Of a DNA stretch of 64,000 nucleotides, positions 27,001 to 34,943 are shown piece after piece. The first letter of the stretch is position 1, and the number at the start of each line of letters is the position of its first letter. Location: positions 119,790 through 183,789 of the forward strand of contig CAWUIB010000008.1 of the NCBI GenBank assembly GCA_963922335.1, read 5' to 3'. The notes below the pieces were generated by a model. That model was not told the DNA's origin. It did not search any database and worked only from the letters and a program-made list of their open reading frames with translations. The DNA comes from CALBPI01 sp963922335. GTDB taxonomy: Bacteria > Pseudomonadota > Gammaproteobacteria > Steroidobacterales > Woeseiaceae. A program made the translations under genes and the position numbers.

Positions 27001-27748
27001 CAGTGTAACCAACAATATCGTCCGTCCGAGACTCATAACCGAAATCAATCCTGCGTTCTTGCCCAGCGTTGTTTGTGGAGTGCTTCGTATACCGAATTCG
27101 GTAGGGATAGCTCTCGCCAGAAGCATTGGTCTCTGTGTACTCATACAAAATCTGGTTGTTTCGACGGTCCATAGAATAGGCCAGTCGCCACTGAAGCACA
27201 TCGGGCTTACCTTGAGCTTCTGTTCGAGAGTTAGATGAGGTGCCGTAGTAATGGCGCATGCCGTCTTTGGTGGAAACGACAAAGTAGGCCGGGCCACTTC
27301 CAGCCTGACCGTAAGAAACAATTTTGGAGAAGGAGTCGATTTCGGTGCGGTATTCCGAACCGCTCCCACCATAAACACCCGAATACGGGACTAATCGTTG
27401 ACCATTAAGGCAAAAGCGGTCTTCACCGTCGAACTCAATGCCATCAGTGAAACCGTCTTGTGCGAAATTAGCCGAACAGCGTGTGATGGCGTACATGCCA
27501 CCGAGTGACCATCCAACACCCAGCAAACCGTTTCCGCCACTGCTGCTGTATTTCAGCGACAGAGACGGTTGCATACCTGCTCTGCCCGGAGCCACGCTAA
27601 TTGGAATCGAATAGCTCGCCGTGCCGGAATTTACCGAATGTTCTCCCGCCATCGTGCCAACAGCGTTGTCAGCGACAATCGACGCAGCGTGTGCAAAAAC
27701 CGTAGAAGCGGACCAAATGACGAGAACGGCCAAGACGCGTGCAACCAT
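21011..27748 (-). CDS. SpvB/VCBS/RHS-repeat polymorphic toxin with C-terminal HExxH metallopeptidase tip
   Basis: About 2245 residues. Signal peptide; SpvB-type domain (~40-300: GTASYSIPISVAPGRAGMQPSLSLKYSS, NGLLGVGWSLGG); a row of FG-GAP/VCBS calcium-loop repeats (~345-810: DLNGDGRND, DFNNDGRTD, DIDGDGRHD, DLDGDGKTD, DVNGDGLLD, DYNGDGNTD); a long RHS/YD-repeat shell (~1000-1850); and the RHS core near 1910-1965 (YDPRLGRFTSVDPYIQ ... NPLSGTDPTGY). After a variable acidic linker the last ~165 residues form a zincin: HEMTHVWQHQ gives the HExxH site, with a downstream Glu (EQQGEIVAHYY). Start 27748 has GGAG nine bases upstream; 27763 is an alternative ATG. The shell would encapsulate the tip and release it into a rival cell. 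An unusual cargo for a Tn7-like element. Confidence 0.88.
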   Translation of the reverse strand: MVARVLAVLVIWSASTVFAHAASIVADNAVGTMAGEHSVNSGTASYSIPISVAPGRAGMQPSLSLKYSSSGGNGLLGVGWSLGGMYAITRCSANFAQDGFTDGIEFDGEDRFCLNGQRLVPYSGVYGGSGSEYRTEIDSFSKIVSYGQAGSGPAYFVVSTKDGMRHYYGTSSNSRTEAQGKPDVLQWRLAYSMDRRNNQILYEYTETNASGESYPYRIRYTKHSTNNAGQERRIDFGYESRTDDIVGYTDGSIRSTRKRLSTITSWVGSSPAHEYRINYGYSPTGRSRIKKIQECGYLADGTRECLKPTEFTWQGETMAGNGDTSLVMHNTLPGGNGGPAMHDMKRFAQADLNGDGRNDMFRIGAPGLSQPGKEVEIYWGNGSGFTYQSFSITGNDIRVANNSPTIDFNNDGRTDLTAARVNSQGQMTVHAIAYEASGSTWVQRVFDTGVPVDGNNPLFGSERPSGGQFATMTYVVADIDGDGRHDIVTRNQVGSSAFQFHVYQRTNNGFTKVGTPIAAANSSAMFPMDLDGDGKTDLVVEEMGPLTSTGRTKTIRTLYSTGTGFYEKPSGLPLLSAWRTFYDGYGYTTHTPDASPKFLDVNGDGLLDVLVPVSQINGLRSSGSLSLYVNKGGTFHFLQTVPRPLSPIHFEDLAPYIVTYDYNGDGNTDILFPAQKTVSAPGTCIPVPGGPGGGGGIIFSTDPGSSLDSAGVTNQSTSSQTLEPTSPTGGFGQLNSGNVDCSAGAMNDHDGYDWHVYLSNGETVDTTAIDPGINVTLSGLVITDLDGDSLADVYGDKPPLSSEINPFTGVFPTPRPVRFYVDDGPLKDVVEEIENGLGFKVAITYDNLNRDSVYTQVRSADEIPVRYSSSNNMSPTFPVVPFRSAMRVVTEVATSDGLGGSGVNRTTYDYKNGRFDIQGRGFLGFEQIQSHHYSRDSVGSAERKITRTKSLFHQNWPRNGMLKEQRVWLSNETAGARYRTADLFTQLVSAATTHTWNQTVCEDNTPATCRTVPHQYKLRMFPYTRIVDHYEREPSPNAAGVTYDYITRSWTRNSLDLNGNVLEVLNTSEDVGTEAHSKLTTTTTHTYNAPDYGSWWINARSSTTTQTTLVRYQSPNPAQGLTETRNVQYTYHANRLLHRETIEPGDSQLEVRTTHSYDTWGNRISTEVSSPVTAAHRGIATRTSTVTMSADKYFPEYVRDAKNHQTHIVTNPLTGQPWTVTDPNGVSVDTEYDGFGRPIDVDAAGQPPVVTSYAWADGSCNSASSYMVTTTQSGRPSSRVCFDQLNRQVKTRTQGFAAGQWLYTEQQYSPRGLLISESTPFSGSSPTHFTLYQDHDDLGRRGRKVSPNGMTTDYFYQGRRTKIEVSGGGRLLTMHRTHNSLGQLVRTTDAIGGVSKFRYDSFGNLILLEGPDNDQITAEYNRVGHKTKMNDPDRGEWEFIYDVLGQLKVQTDANEDQIRFAYDALGRATNSWEKRYGASEYAAGAWIYDGPAGASTAPWIGKLYSVTGVGGDYVGFDEQYDFDTNGRPTTTTTRLQIGTQTTPFSMTVGYDSLGRAEQLTYPTGFAVKSVYNSQGYVSEDRNVANNQLLRRVNAMNERNQVLERELGWQSRLRNTRTYDNATGLISLTCVARSYGCANNMIQSIAYTYDAFQNMESRANAASGVREIFDEYDDLHRITRSHLENFAGGSGPLPADKVYSYDARGNFLSKSDFGTYYYPNHVNSAHVHTSPDPDAGPNAVTRIVKAGGGTVTYQYDKNGNQTGGDGRSIDYTIANKPERIEKGTTVDRFWYSPGQTRWKRSLTAGGDSIQTYYIGKTYEYVIENTSNGQAIRRKHYVGDYMVMTRSTGWQTGDDYRFLHGDHLGSVDLISDVNGIVDERKGYDVFGNARAGDWKSPLLGAFSTTTRGFTGHEHLQEVGLIHMNGRSYDPRLGRFTSVDPYIQFPHNSQSLNGYIYVLNNPLSGTDPTGYQSDEKSQDGGDEEKQREEDEELGRDIKRKIQKGWVVQDVSGNIAKAAARSLGGGESSSEAEGDADSDQSDGSAVDTVSDLVVPPGTTSGTPVDQVGGADSSAPSPESAPEETYDLRKDGRPLTEGEITMLKKMFGDSIDYSVVRVFLKKYIFFQQKRIVMAPNGNIYFHPKGELYRDDFSKNTNWALQGLFFHEMTHVWQHQKGINVRRAALNRNYNYLPLDTSKRLEDYGLEQQGEIVAHYYLLSRYDFRIPSGNPTSIEDYEKVVPFRWNKGDGQ

Positions 27749-28148
27749 GTGAACTAACTCCATTATTCACAGTTATAACCCCCCCCCGAACCACGGGTGG
27801 GCTGTTTTGCACACACTTAGAAAGTGCTATAGAATTCACATAAGGTCAAGCAGAACCGTAATTGGTAACAAAAACTTCATATTTTGAAGGCTTTACTTGG
27901 CGAACTCGACAGATCAATGATGATTGTTTCGACCTATCCCTGACGGACAAAGCACGGTTTTGACCCTAAAACCCCCGATAAGTCTGTGAAGAACCCGCGT
28001 AGCCTTTGGAGCTGACTGCCAGCAAATCAGTGCGCCGGAAAGCCGCGGCAGTCACAATCTCACATGGGCCGTTCGGCACGCTTCAGGAGCAGCCCAAATG
28101 CGAACAACTCGCTTCCGTTGTTCGAATCACACGCATTCGCAGAAGTCT
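27749..28148. other. intergenic region between tniQ and the RHS gene
   Basis: About 400 bp without a supported gene. It is AT-rich near 27830-27900 with a C9 run at 27780-27788. It must contain the RHS gene promoter and the tniQ 3' flank; no clear -35/-10 pair or terminator could be assigned by eye. Confidence 0.4.
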
Positions 28149-30509
28149 TTACTGGGAGAACCTGTCGCGAGCGTGAATGGGCTTGGTCTGCTGTAACGCT
28201 TTCGCCTTTTTCTGGAACCGACGAAGCACCAGTCCCGCTTTCTTGTTTAAATAAAAGACGCTCCGGCTGATCGACAGTCGGTTTGCAAGTGCCTTTTTGT
28301 CTAGGCTCGCATAACGTTGAATTTCCTCGAAACTCCCCTTATCCAGAACCCTTTGAAGATGTGTCTCTAAGATCTCGAGATCCGGTCGCGAATCGATCCC
28401 GTTAATCTTGGCGTCCTCTTTTTCGTACCTCGCCAACGCAGCTCTTGCATCTAGATTTATGTAGAAGATGCTCCGCTCCAGTCCTGCCTTTTGAGCGATT
28501 GTTCGCAACGTTGGATGCTTTCCTGTCCGAGGCAGCGGAGATCCGCTCTCGCGAAGAGAGGCGAAATAGCGTTCGAGTTTCTCTGGCGGAGTGTGTTTTA
28601 TCCTTCGCGCATTCGCTTCCCGCCTTTCACGCGCCCGATTCTTCTTGAATCTGGACGTAAACACGGCAACGTCACTCCTCCGAATAAAATCGACTTGAAA
28701 TCCTTGACTACACTGGAGAGAGATCGCCACGCTCCCGTCTTCTGCGGCCTGTCGTCGCAACACACGTGGCAGCGTCTTAAGGCTTTCCGCCAAACACCCA
28801 AGAGAGACGTACTCCTCAGCGAAGGCATTTACTTGCTCTAGCGATACTCGCTTGTGTGGCGAGCCTTTGAAGTCGTCCAGGTACTCCTGTTGGACCAGCG
28901 CACCGATCGCCTCCAACCTACAACCGATCACATTTGCCGCCCGGGTGGCCGAAATTAGATCGCTGTGCTGATTGTCAATTTTCTGATTGATATAACGCTT
29001 GATCGGCACACGCTCGAAGTAAATGCCTTGTGTTGCGTCGCCCAAGCGCGTTACGGGCATAACCACACCATCGAAAATATCGAGAACGAAATCTGCCGTG
29101 ACTGTCTCCGACGAAAACCAGGTTGATTCGAGGATAGTAGCGAGCGTGACGTGATCAGCGTTATTCACAGCCTTCAGCGGAAGATCAAGGCCAACCGAAT
29201 TAATTTGATCAGCCAAACGCTCTATATCGTGCATGCTGAATGATGTGCGTTTCTTTCCATGAAGTTCGGGTTCGAAGAATCCCCGTTCTGCCAGCCCGAC
29301 GAGCACTCCCACCGGCATGCCGGCAATCGCCGCTGCTTTGCGTTTTGAAACGCGTCGCTCAGAGGAAATCTTGATATATGAGATCAGATAGACTTCAGTC
29401 ACAAAGCGATACAATTGCTCCGCGGAGACACTGCCGTGATCAATGCTGTTGAACCGACACCATCCTTCGATCTTCTTCGTTGAGATCGAAAAACGTGAAC
29501 AAATCCAATCGCGTGACATAGAGCTCTTTAATCGCATACGCTTCGATTTGTCGACGCGAAACTCGTGGAGCAACGGTCTGGCGAACCTTTGCTGTAAGAA
29601 CCGGTCCAACTCCGCCGTCACGAAAGCTGATCCGTCACCTGCATCCTTCTTGCAAGACAGCTTCCGGTAGAGCACGCCGTAGACATCCCTAACATGTTGA
29701 CGTATGCCACCTTGGTCCGATCCGATTTTGCTCAAGCGATCAAGCGTCTCGTGGAAGCCTCGCGGCCAATTTCTAAGCGCGCTTGCCGCCGCGGAAATGA
29801 CAACATCGGGATCATCCAACGCCTCGTTTCCAGACAACTGTCGAAGGTTCTGACCGAGTACAAAGACCAGTGTAGAAAAATGATCGAGCGAGAGCGGCGC
29901 GAGGAGCTTGAGTGGAAACCGCGGTCCGTTGCGAAACCCGCGCAGCGACGGGTTTTCGTACTTCGCTTTGAGAAGACGTACTAGCTCAAGTTCATCCTTG
30001 TCGGCGACAGGGCTGACTACACCCTCCAGCGAAGCTCCGCAGCGACACTTCAAGAGCCCTGGACGCAGCCAACTGATCCGTTTTTCGCAACTGGGGCACA
30101 CACGGATCACTTTGCGACCATGAATAGGACAACAGGTCGCCAGCGTTAGGTCCCAAAACCTATCAATGTAACCGTGCTCACTTATGCATTCGGGACAAAC
30201 AGCAGTGCGCTTCGGCCTAACTACACGAAACGGTCGTGCCCGCGAGATCTCGTGATCACCGAACTGAATCGACTTCCGCTTTTTGGTATTTGAGTCACCG
30301 TATGAGACTTGCGCCCAGTCTTCTGCGGTGTGTCCTACGATGCTGGCAAGTGGGCCCAAGTCGAATGAAAAACTCAGAGCATGTGCTGAAGCGTAGCCGG
30401 CGTAGCACATCACACGCCCAGGTGTGTCATAGGCATTGGCCTCCGTCAGTCGAATCACATAGCCCGTGAGGCTCTCGGTCGGCTTGGGTTTCGGAGTGAC
30501 CATGAGCAT
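28149..30509 (-). CDS. tniQ: TniQ/TnsD-family target-selection protein
   Basis: 786 residues. The N-terminal ~170 residues match TniQ: ESLTGYVIRLTEANAY, then Cys/His zinc ligands (CPECISEHG, LATCCPIHG, CPSCEK, CRCGA). TniQ/TnsD proteins choose the target and recruit TnsC. At 786 residues it is much longer than the ~300-residue TniQ of Tn5053-type elements and longer than Tn7 TnsD, consistent with a site-specific DNA binder. The C-terminus has two similar HTH-like units (TIAQKAGLERSIFYINLDARAAL and ALANRLSISRSVFYLNKKAGLVL) around residues ~650-690 and ~735-775. ATG 30509 overlaps the tnsC stop (TGATG). Inferred target: the nrdJb 3' end. Confidence 0.9.
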   Translation of the reverse strand: MLMVTPKPKPTESLTGYVIRLTEANAYDTPGRVMCYAGYASAHALSFSFDLGPLASIVGHTAEDWAQVSYGDSNTKKRKSIQFGDHEISRARPFRVVRPKRTAVCPECISEHGYIDRFWDLTLATCCPIHGRKVIRVCPSCEKRISWLRPGLLKCRCGASLEGVVSPVADKDELELVRLLKAKYENPSLRGFRNGPRFPLKLLAPLSLDHFSTLVFVLGQNLRQLSGNEALDDPDVVISAAASALRNWPRGFHETLDRLSKIGSDQGGIRQHVRDVYGVLYRKLSCKKDAGDGSAFVTAELDRFLQQRFARPLLHEFRVDKSKRMRLKSSMSRDWICSRFSISTKKIEGWCRFNSIDHGSVSAEQLYRFVTEVYLISYIKISSERRVSKRKAAAIAGMPVGVLVGLAERGFFEPELHGKKRTSFSMHDIERLADQINSVGLDLPLKAVNNADHVTLATILESTWFSSETVTADFVLDIFDGVVMPVTRLGDATQGIYFERVPIKRYINQKIDNQHSDLISATRAANVIGCRLEAIGALVQQEYLDDFKGSPHKRVSLEQVNAFAEEYVSLGCLAESLKTLPRVLRRQAAEDGSVAISLQCSQGFQVDFIRRSDVAVFTSRFKKNRARERREANARRIKHTPPEKLERYFASLRESGSPLPRTGKHPTLRTIAQKAGLERSIFYINLDARAALARYEKEDAKINGIDSRPDLEILETHLQRVLDKGSFEEIQRYASLDKKALANRLSISRSVFYLNKKAGLVLRRFQKKAKALQQTKPIHARDRFSQ

Positions 30510-31561
30510 CAAGATGCCCTCAGTGCTTCATTGACCGACATTTTTGCCTTTGCAGCCTGTGCCCTGCCTTTGGCCCGTCCATTTCCTTTCAAGTGTTTCG
30601 GCGGACGCTCTTTCCCGACCTGCTTAGCTATTGCAAGGATCTCCTTGTTTTCAGGGTCCGCACAGAATTTCTTGTGAAATGGTTGAAGCTCGCTGTTCGC
30701 GTCTGTGTCTTTGGCGACAGACTCGAAATAGGCGCGACGGAGATCATTCATCGAGACCGACTTCTTGCCGCTCTCACCGATGTTCCAGACCAATTGCTCA
30801 AGGAACTTTGCGACGTACCCAATTAGCCCTCCGCAACCCACGTAGATTCGAAACGCCATTTCACGATTGCCGAAATCCGGCATATCGACGAAACGATTGA
30901 TAGACCGATGAAATGCCACCAGAATCCCTACGAATTGCTTGCGCTGGGTTTCCTTACCCCAGTCAAACCGGGACAAGCGGACCGGAGATAGAAAGCGACC
31001 GTCGAGCTGTTCATTTTCGCGAATGACGCGCTCTGCTCGGGCAAGGCCTGCCGCGATCAAACCGGCTTTCGTCTCATCAACAATTATCTTGAGCGTGTCC
31101 GCCGCTTCGTAGGCGATGATGGCCGAGCGCTTGTCAATGAAGTGCTGTATTTCGTCAACAACCACAACTCGCGTCTTTGCGACCTTCAGCAAATGAATTA
31201 AGCGTGTTAGCTTCGCGCATTGTGTACCCGTATTAAATTTCGGATCGCCGAGCGCTTGTAACATCGATTCGAGTAAGCCCATAACGGTTGGACGTGCAGG
31301 CGTCGTCACACATAACACTGGCACCTCCAGGAAATCTTCATGGCGCACTCTCGGATACTCACCCTCAAGCCCCCTGGTGAGCAGAGTTTTGCCAGTTCTC
31401 GACTCACCGAAAACGCCAAGGCAGCTAGGGTCTGGCGCTTTTTCAGATCGTCGGTAGATCTGCTGGAGACGCTTGGTAGCTGTTCTGAAGTCGGTGTGTT
31501 GAACAATTACCGATGAAACGGAGCGATAAATTCCGTCTTCGTCAGATTTACGAACTCGCAT
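30509..31561 (-). CDS. tnsC: TnsC/TniB AAA+ transposition regulator
   Basis: 350 residues. Walker A in GVFGESRTGKTLL (about residue 60), Walker B in VVVVDEIQHF (about 140), and sensor/arginine region AGLARAERVIRENEQLDGRF. It links the target-bound TniQ to the TnsA/TnsB transposase in an ATP-dependent filament. Start ATG 31561 has a strong AGGAG seven bases upstream and overlaps the tnsB end by 14 bp; the longer open frame to 32068 is only tnsB in another frame. The basic Lys/Ala C-terminal tail may contact DNA or partners. Confidence 0.93.
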   Translation of the reverse strand: MRVRKSDEDGIYRSVSSVIVQHTDFRTATKRLQQIYRRSEKAPDPSCLGVFGESRTGKTLLTRGLEGEYPRVRHEDFLEVPVLCVTTPARPTVMGLLESMLQALGDPKFNTGTQCAKLTRLIHLLKVAKTRVVVVDEIQHFIDKRSAIIAYEAADTLKIIVDETKAGLIAAGLARAERVIRENEQLDGRFLSPVRLSRFDWGKETQRKQFVGILVAFHRSINRFVDMPDFGNREMAFRIYVGCGGLIGYVAKFLEQLVWNIGESGKKSVSMNDLRRAYFESVAKDTDANSELQPFHKKFCADPENKEILAIAKQVGKERPPKHLKGNGRAKGRAQAAKAKMSVNEALRAS

Positions 31562-33581
31562 GGTCAAACTCCTCGCTTCGGTTGGGTCGGGATACGTAAT
31601 CGGTGGGAATTTCGTCGAACTCAAAGCCCAATTCCTCAGAATCGTCTGACGCATGGTCAGACTCGACCTGTTCATCGGGATCATTGATTTCGCATGGATG
31701 CTCCGCATTCGAGGGGCCGGGCGACGAGTCCGCAGTCTGATCAATCGATTCCTCGACCGACGTTGGCTTGCCGGCATTCCCATACCTAGCGGCGCGCGAT
31801 CGAGTACCGCCTTTGCGTACCATGAACTCGTCTCGAACCATCTCGGCGATATCATGCTTCGCTTGGAGCCACGACTCACAGTCCGTCGCATCGAGAACGC
31901 GACGGGCATAGCTTCTACAAACCTTGTGCTGCCAACGCGATAGACCCATAGCGTAGTCCGAATTAGTGGCCGGAACTCGGTAGAGGTCACCCCTGAACGG
32001 ACATATAACGATGATCTCGCCGATGTTCGAATCGTCGATCCGAATGTCCACTTTAAATTTCTCACCATGATGTTTTCGCAGGTCTACAAGCTCGGGACTG
32101 TTGTAGAACAGACAATCGAGTTCGATGCCCTTGTGGGTGAGCGTTCGCGTTTCCTTACGTCCTAGGATTGCATCAAACACTGACGCATCTGTGGGTAGCG
32201 GTATGTCCTGCTCATCGATAGAACTTTTCCAGTCCAACTCAGGAGGCAAGTGGGTGGCGCGGTGCGGCCTTTGGTGATAAACATCAACGATCCATTTAAA
32301 GACGATCTCTCTAATCTTGCTGAGGCGCACAATGGCGTGCTTGGCGGGATCATAGTCGCCCTTCTCCATGATGTTGCTGAACGTGGTGCCAGGTGCCTTA
32401 TGCGAGACAGCGTCATTGAGCGTCTTCTGAAACCGCTCAACCTTGCCTTTGTGCCACGGCGTCTTGCGCGCTGAGAAATGCATCTCCATGCCCAGCGATA
32501 AGCAGGCTGTCTCGAGACTGTCACTATGAAACTCAGTGCCGTTGTCCACGACCAGTTCTCGCATAACCCCATAGGCGCACCACTCGTTTTCTATCGAGGC
32601 GTATTGATTGCATAGCCCTTCTTTTGGAAGGAAGGCGTGACGGAGGCATGCGGCGACCGTTAGGTGACTAGGCGGCTCGAACCCGAGATAGAGCCCTAGA
32701 ACAACTCGCGTCCGGGTATCGATACAAACTGTCAACCAAGGTCGACCAAGAGGCATAAAGGTCTTGTCGTCAATGACGATGAGATCAAGCGGCGTGTGAT
32801 CGATCTCGGCACGTTCTAGAGGCGCGTCGGCAACCAAAAGTTTGCTGACATGCCGGAATCGAGCAATTGCTGCAGTTCTTCCGTACCGGGCAGAACACCG
32901 ATCGAATGCACTGATTTGATTTATCAGTCGTCGAACAAATCGGAAAGTCGGTCGCTTGAGTCGAAGCAAAGAAGGCCTAAGCTCATTCTCTTTCTTGGTT
33001 CGCAACAAAGATTCGTCGAGAACGTCCTGATAGGTGCCACGCTCCGGCACCATATAAACCTCATCGATCACGTCGTTGACGATGTTGATCAAGTCCGTGC
33101 AATAGCGAGATGCGCGGTTGCCTTTCCTATGGGTTTGGGGGACCAGGGCAGTAATGTCATTGCCGGAGTCGATGTAACGTCTTTTCCAGCGAAGGACCGT
33201 TGCAGGACTAGGGCATCGGTCTTTTGTGCCGAGGTTTTCGGCAACCGATTGAATGGGATCACGAATCGCACTTTGAGTATTGGGGTACTCGATGATCGCG
33301 AGCACATACATTCGTCGGATCTTTGCTTCGGCGAGTTGCTCATCTGATAGGTCCGATAGCTTCGGACCGTCGCCTCGCGACGAAATGCTATACCGAGAGC
33401 TCTCGAATACAAGCCGCCCACTCTGAAACAGTTCACGAATCGTGGAGGACTTGAACTCGGTGATGCGTAAGGAACGCGTATCCTCGAGCTGCCAAATGTG
33501 ACCGTCGACTTTGCGTTTGAACTTGTACTCAACGCCGTCGAGCGCGGCGCGTACGCCCGCTCGGATTGTCGCAGTCCCCAC
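31548..33581 (-). CDS. tnsB: TnsB/TniA DDE transposase
   Basis: 677 residues, GTG start one base after the tnsA stop. N-terminal HTH domains (~60-200, with SPATVLRWKRRYID) bind the end repeats; the rve/RNase-H-like core carries the DDE triad in AEIDHTPLDLIVIDD, LVVDNGTEFHS and WHKGKVERFQ; a Mu-type beta-barrel domain follows (~510-570). The acidic C-terminus probably contacts TnsC. It cuts and joins the 3' ends at the TGTGGGTT termini; the CATAAGYTG repeats at both element ends are the likely binding sites. Confidence 0.93.
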   Translation of the reverse strand: MGTATIRAGVRAALDGVEYKFKRKVDGHIWQLEDTRSLRITEFKSSTIRELFQSGRLVFESSRYSISSRGDGPKLSDLSDEQLAEAKIRRMYVLAIIEYPNTQSAIRDPIQSVAENLGTKDRCPSPATVLRWKRRYIDSGNDITALVPQTHRKGNRASRYCTDLINIVNDVIDEVYMVPERGTYQDVLDESLLRTKKENELRPSLLRLKRPTFRFVRRLINQISAFDRCSARYGRTAAIARFRHVSKLLVADAPLERAEIDHTPLDLIVIDDKTFMPLGRPWLTVCIDTRTRVVLGLYLGFEPPSHLTVAACLRHAFLPKEGLCNQYASIENEWCAYGVMRELVVDNGTEFHSDSLETACLSLGMEMHFSARKTPWHKGKVERFQKTLNDAVSHKAPGTTFSNIMEKGDYDPAKHAIVRLSKIREIVFKWIVDVYHQRPHRATHLPPELDWKSSIDEQDIPLPTDASVFDAILGRKETRTLTHKGIELDCLFYNSPELVDLRKHHGEKFKVDIRIDDSNIGEIIVICPFRGDLYRVPATNSDYAMGLSRWQHKVCRSYARRVLDATDCESWLQAKHDIAEMVRDEFMVRKGGTRSRAARYGNAGKPTSVEESIDQTADSSPGPSNAEHPCEINDPDEQVESDHASDDSEELGFEFDEIPTDYVSRPNRSEEFDHASS

Positions 33582-33582
33582 G

Positions 33583-34350
33583 TCAGGCGGCCCAGAGGTC
33601 GGGGTATGACTTCTGGTTCCTCGATACGGAAAGCGATGAGTCCGCTGATAGCGGACCGCTACCGTTCCCCAAGTGGATCGAACCTTCTAGCACCAAGCGT
33701 GCAGCGATCTGCAACCCTCGCTCACCGAGGGCGCCGCCATTAATCTCCCCCCAAGAAATCTCGGATCTTTTCAAGAAGAGTCGATCAGCTTGTTCTCGCT
33801 CGATAGTCGATATTTCGGAATGACCCAACCAAAGAAGGCGCCTCATCAGCTGCACGTTCGTCTCTTGAGCCCGCTTATTCACAAATCTCACTCGATACTT
33901 GAGGCCAAGCTGAGCGAGTAAGGGTGTCAGTATGTCGGTTCGTTGTTTCAGCTCTTGGTCTTGCTGGTCAATTTCATCCTTGATCTCGTCGATCTCCACG
34001 GCCTCACCCCGTCGGACAACGAAATCCGGAATGTGGGATCTCAGCTCGTCTTCAAACCGATATCGAATGACGAGCGCTTGCTCATGGAAAGACGACACCG
34101 CTGGATCGAGGTCGTAGAGACGGGTCGCGACGACCTCGTTCTGGGACTCCGCGTGAATCATTCGATCCATTTTCCAGCTCGGGCACTTATACGTTCGCCG
34201 AGCGCGTGATCGAGTGACAACACGCCTGACACGAAGGTCAGGCTCCAAAGGAAACGAGATGGAAAGCACCCCCGGAATCTCGGAAGCACGAATGAAATCT
34301 CGCGGATGCGAGTTGGCAGCACTGCGATGCCCTTGCAATTCAAAAGGCAT
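33583..34350 (-). CDS. tnsA: TnsA endonuclease subunit
   Basis: 255 residues. The restriction-enzyme-like core is seen in HAESQNEVVATRLYDLDP (Glu), SHIPDFVVRRG (Asp) and AVEIDEIKDE (Glu-x-Lys), the TnsA active-site pattern; the remainder matches the C-terminal DNA/TnsC-contacting domain. TnsA cleaves the 5' ends, allowing full excision instead of cointegrate formation. Start 34350 is chosen for its AAGGAG Shine-Dalgarno five bases away; ATG 34380 is in frame without one. First gene of the tnsABC-tniQ operon. Confidence 0.9.
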   Translation of the reverse strand: MPFELQGHRSAANSHPRDFIRASEIPGVLSISFPLEPDLRVRRVVTRSRARRTYKCPSWKMDRMIHAESQNEVVATRLYDLDPAVSSFHEQALVIRYRFEDELRSHIPDFVVRRGEAVEIDEIKDEIDQQDQELKQRTDILTPLLAQLGLKYRVRFVNKRAQETNVQLMRRLLWLGHSEISTIEREQADRLFLKRSEISWGEINGGALGERGLQIAARLVLEGSIHLGNGSGPLSADSSLSVSRNQKSYPDLWAA

Positions 34351-34473
34351 AGGAACTCCTTGCGACACCGTAAACGGCATCGATTTCTTCTGGAAAAGAA
34401 GCAGGAGACCTTGACGGAGGTCAGGCAGTCGCTGATACTAAAGTTGAAAAGGCAGTGACCAGCTCACTGGCTA

Positions 34474-34508
34474 AACCCGTCGTCAGGTCTCTTGGCGTCG
34501 GGTTTTTT
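34474..34508 (+). terminator. rho-independent terminator between regulator and tnsA
   Basis: AACCCG (34474-34479) pairs with CGGGTT (34499-34504), followed by a T6 run on the plus strand. On the minus strand the same hairpin is followed by only TTTAG, so it could weakly stop transcription from the gp16-like gene before tnsA. No plus-strand gene ends here. The tnsA promoter should lie between this hairpin and 34350; a second small palindrome CAGTGA/TCACTG is at about 34453-34469. Confidence 0.5.
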
Positions 34509-34533
34509 ATGCGTCAGGTAATCATTCGAACTC

Positions 34534-34797
34534 CTAGTCTGGTGTCTTATCGGCTGACATAGGCGGTGGAGTATCCGACCCACCGACAGAGAAGTCGATC
34601 TCATGGGCCTCTGTAGTCCCGCCCTCCTTCAATCCCAGCGCTATTGCAATGCGGTGTGACTGGCCGAGTTTCGCCGGATGGCCACGCATCACGCGATACG
34701 TGAGCGCCTCAGAAAAGCCATGGCTGCGCGCCCATGCCGCTAACGAAAGACCGTTGCGGGCCAACTCTGCGCGAATTTCTTCCGGTTTTCTGGGCAT
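34534..34797 (-). CDS. BcepMu gp16-like DNA-binding protein
   Basis: 87 residues from ATG 34797 (MPRKPEEIRAELARNGLSLAAWARSHGFSEALTYRVMRGHPAKLGQSHRIAIALGLKEG has the family order, split by short loops). This is the HTH pattern of the BcepMu gp16/Ner-like regulators of transposable phages: recognition helix around FSEALTYRVM, then the GQSHRIAIALGL block. Divergent from an XRE regulator, with AT-rich DNA between them. Likely a repressor or activator controlling the element (inference). Confidence 0.75.
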   Translation of the reverse strand: MPRKPEEIRAELARNGLSLAAWARSHGFSEALTYRVMRGHPAKLGQSHRIAIALGLKEGGTTEAHEIDFSVGGSDTPPPMSADKTPD

Positions 34798-34943
34798 CTT
34801 GCTCTGTAGTTCTAAAGTGTTCGAAATAGTAAATAATGTTTTACATAAAAACAAATAAACTTGTGTTTACATGCTAGTTCAAAGAAAATATGTTCAATTT
34901 TAGATTCTCATGTTAACAATTAGATACTAGCGACCTAAATCAA
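34798..34943. promoter_or_regulatory. divergent regulatory region of the element
   Basis: Strikingly AT-rich 146 bp between the gp16-like and XRE regulators. Repeated ATGTTTTACAT and GTGTTTACATG sequences and a GTTAAC palindrome (about 34912) look like operator half-sites. This is a plausible switch controlling both regulators. Confidence 0.5.

Noticed and set aside
31561..32068. N-terminal extension of tnsC
   Set aside because: Frame overlaps tnsB; the AGGAG-preceded ATG at 31561 starts the AAA domain.
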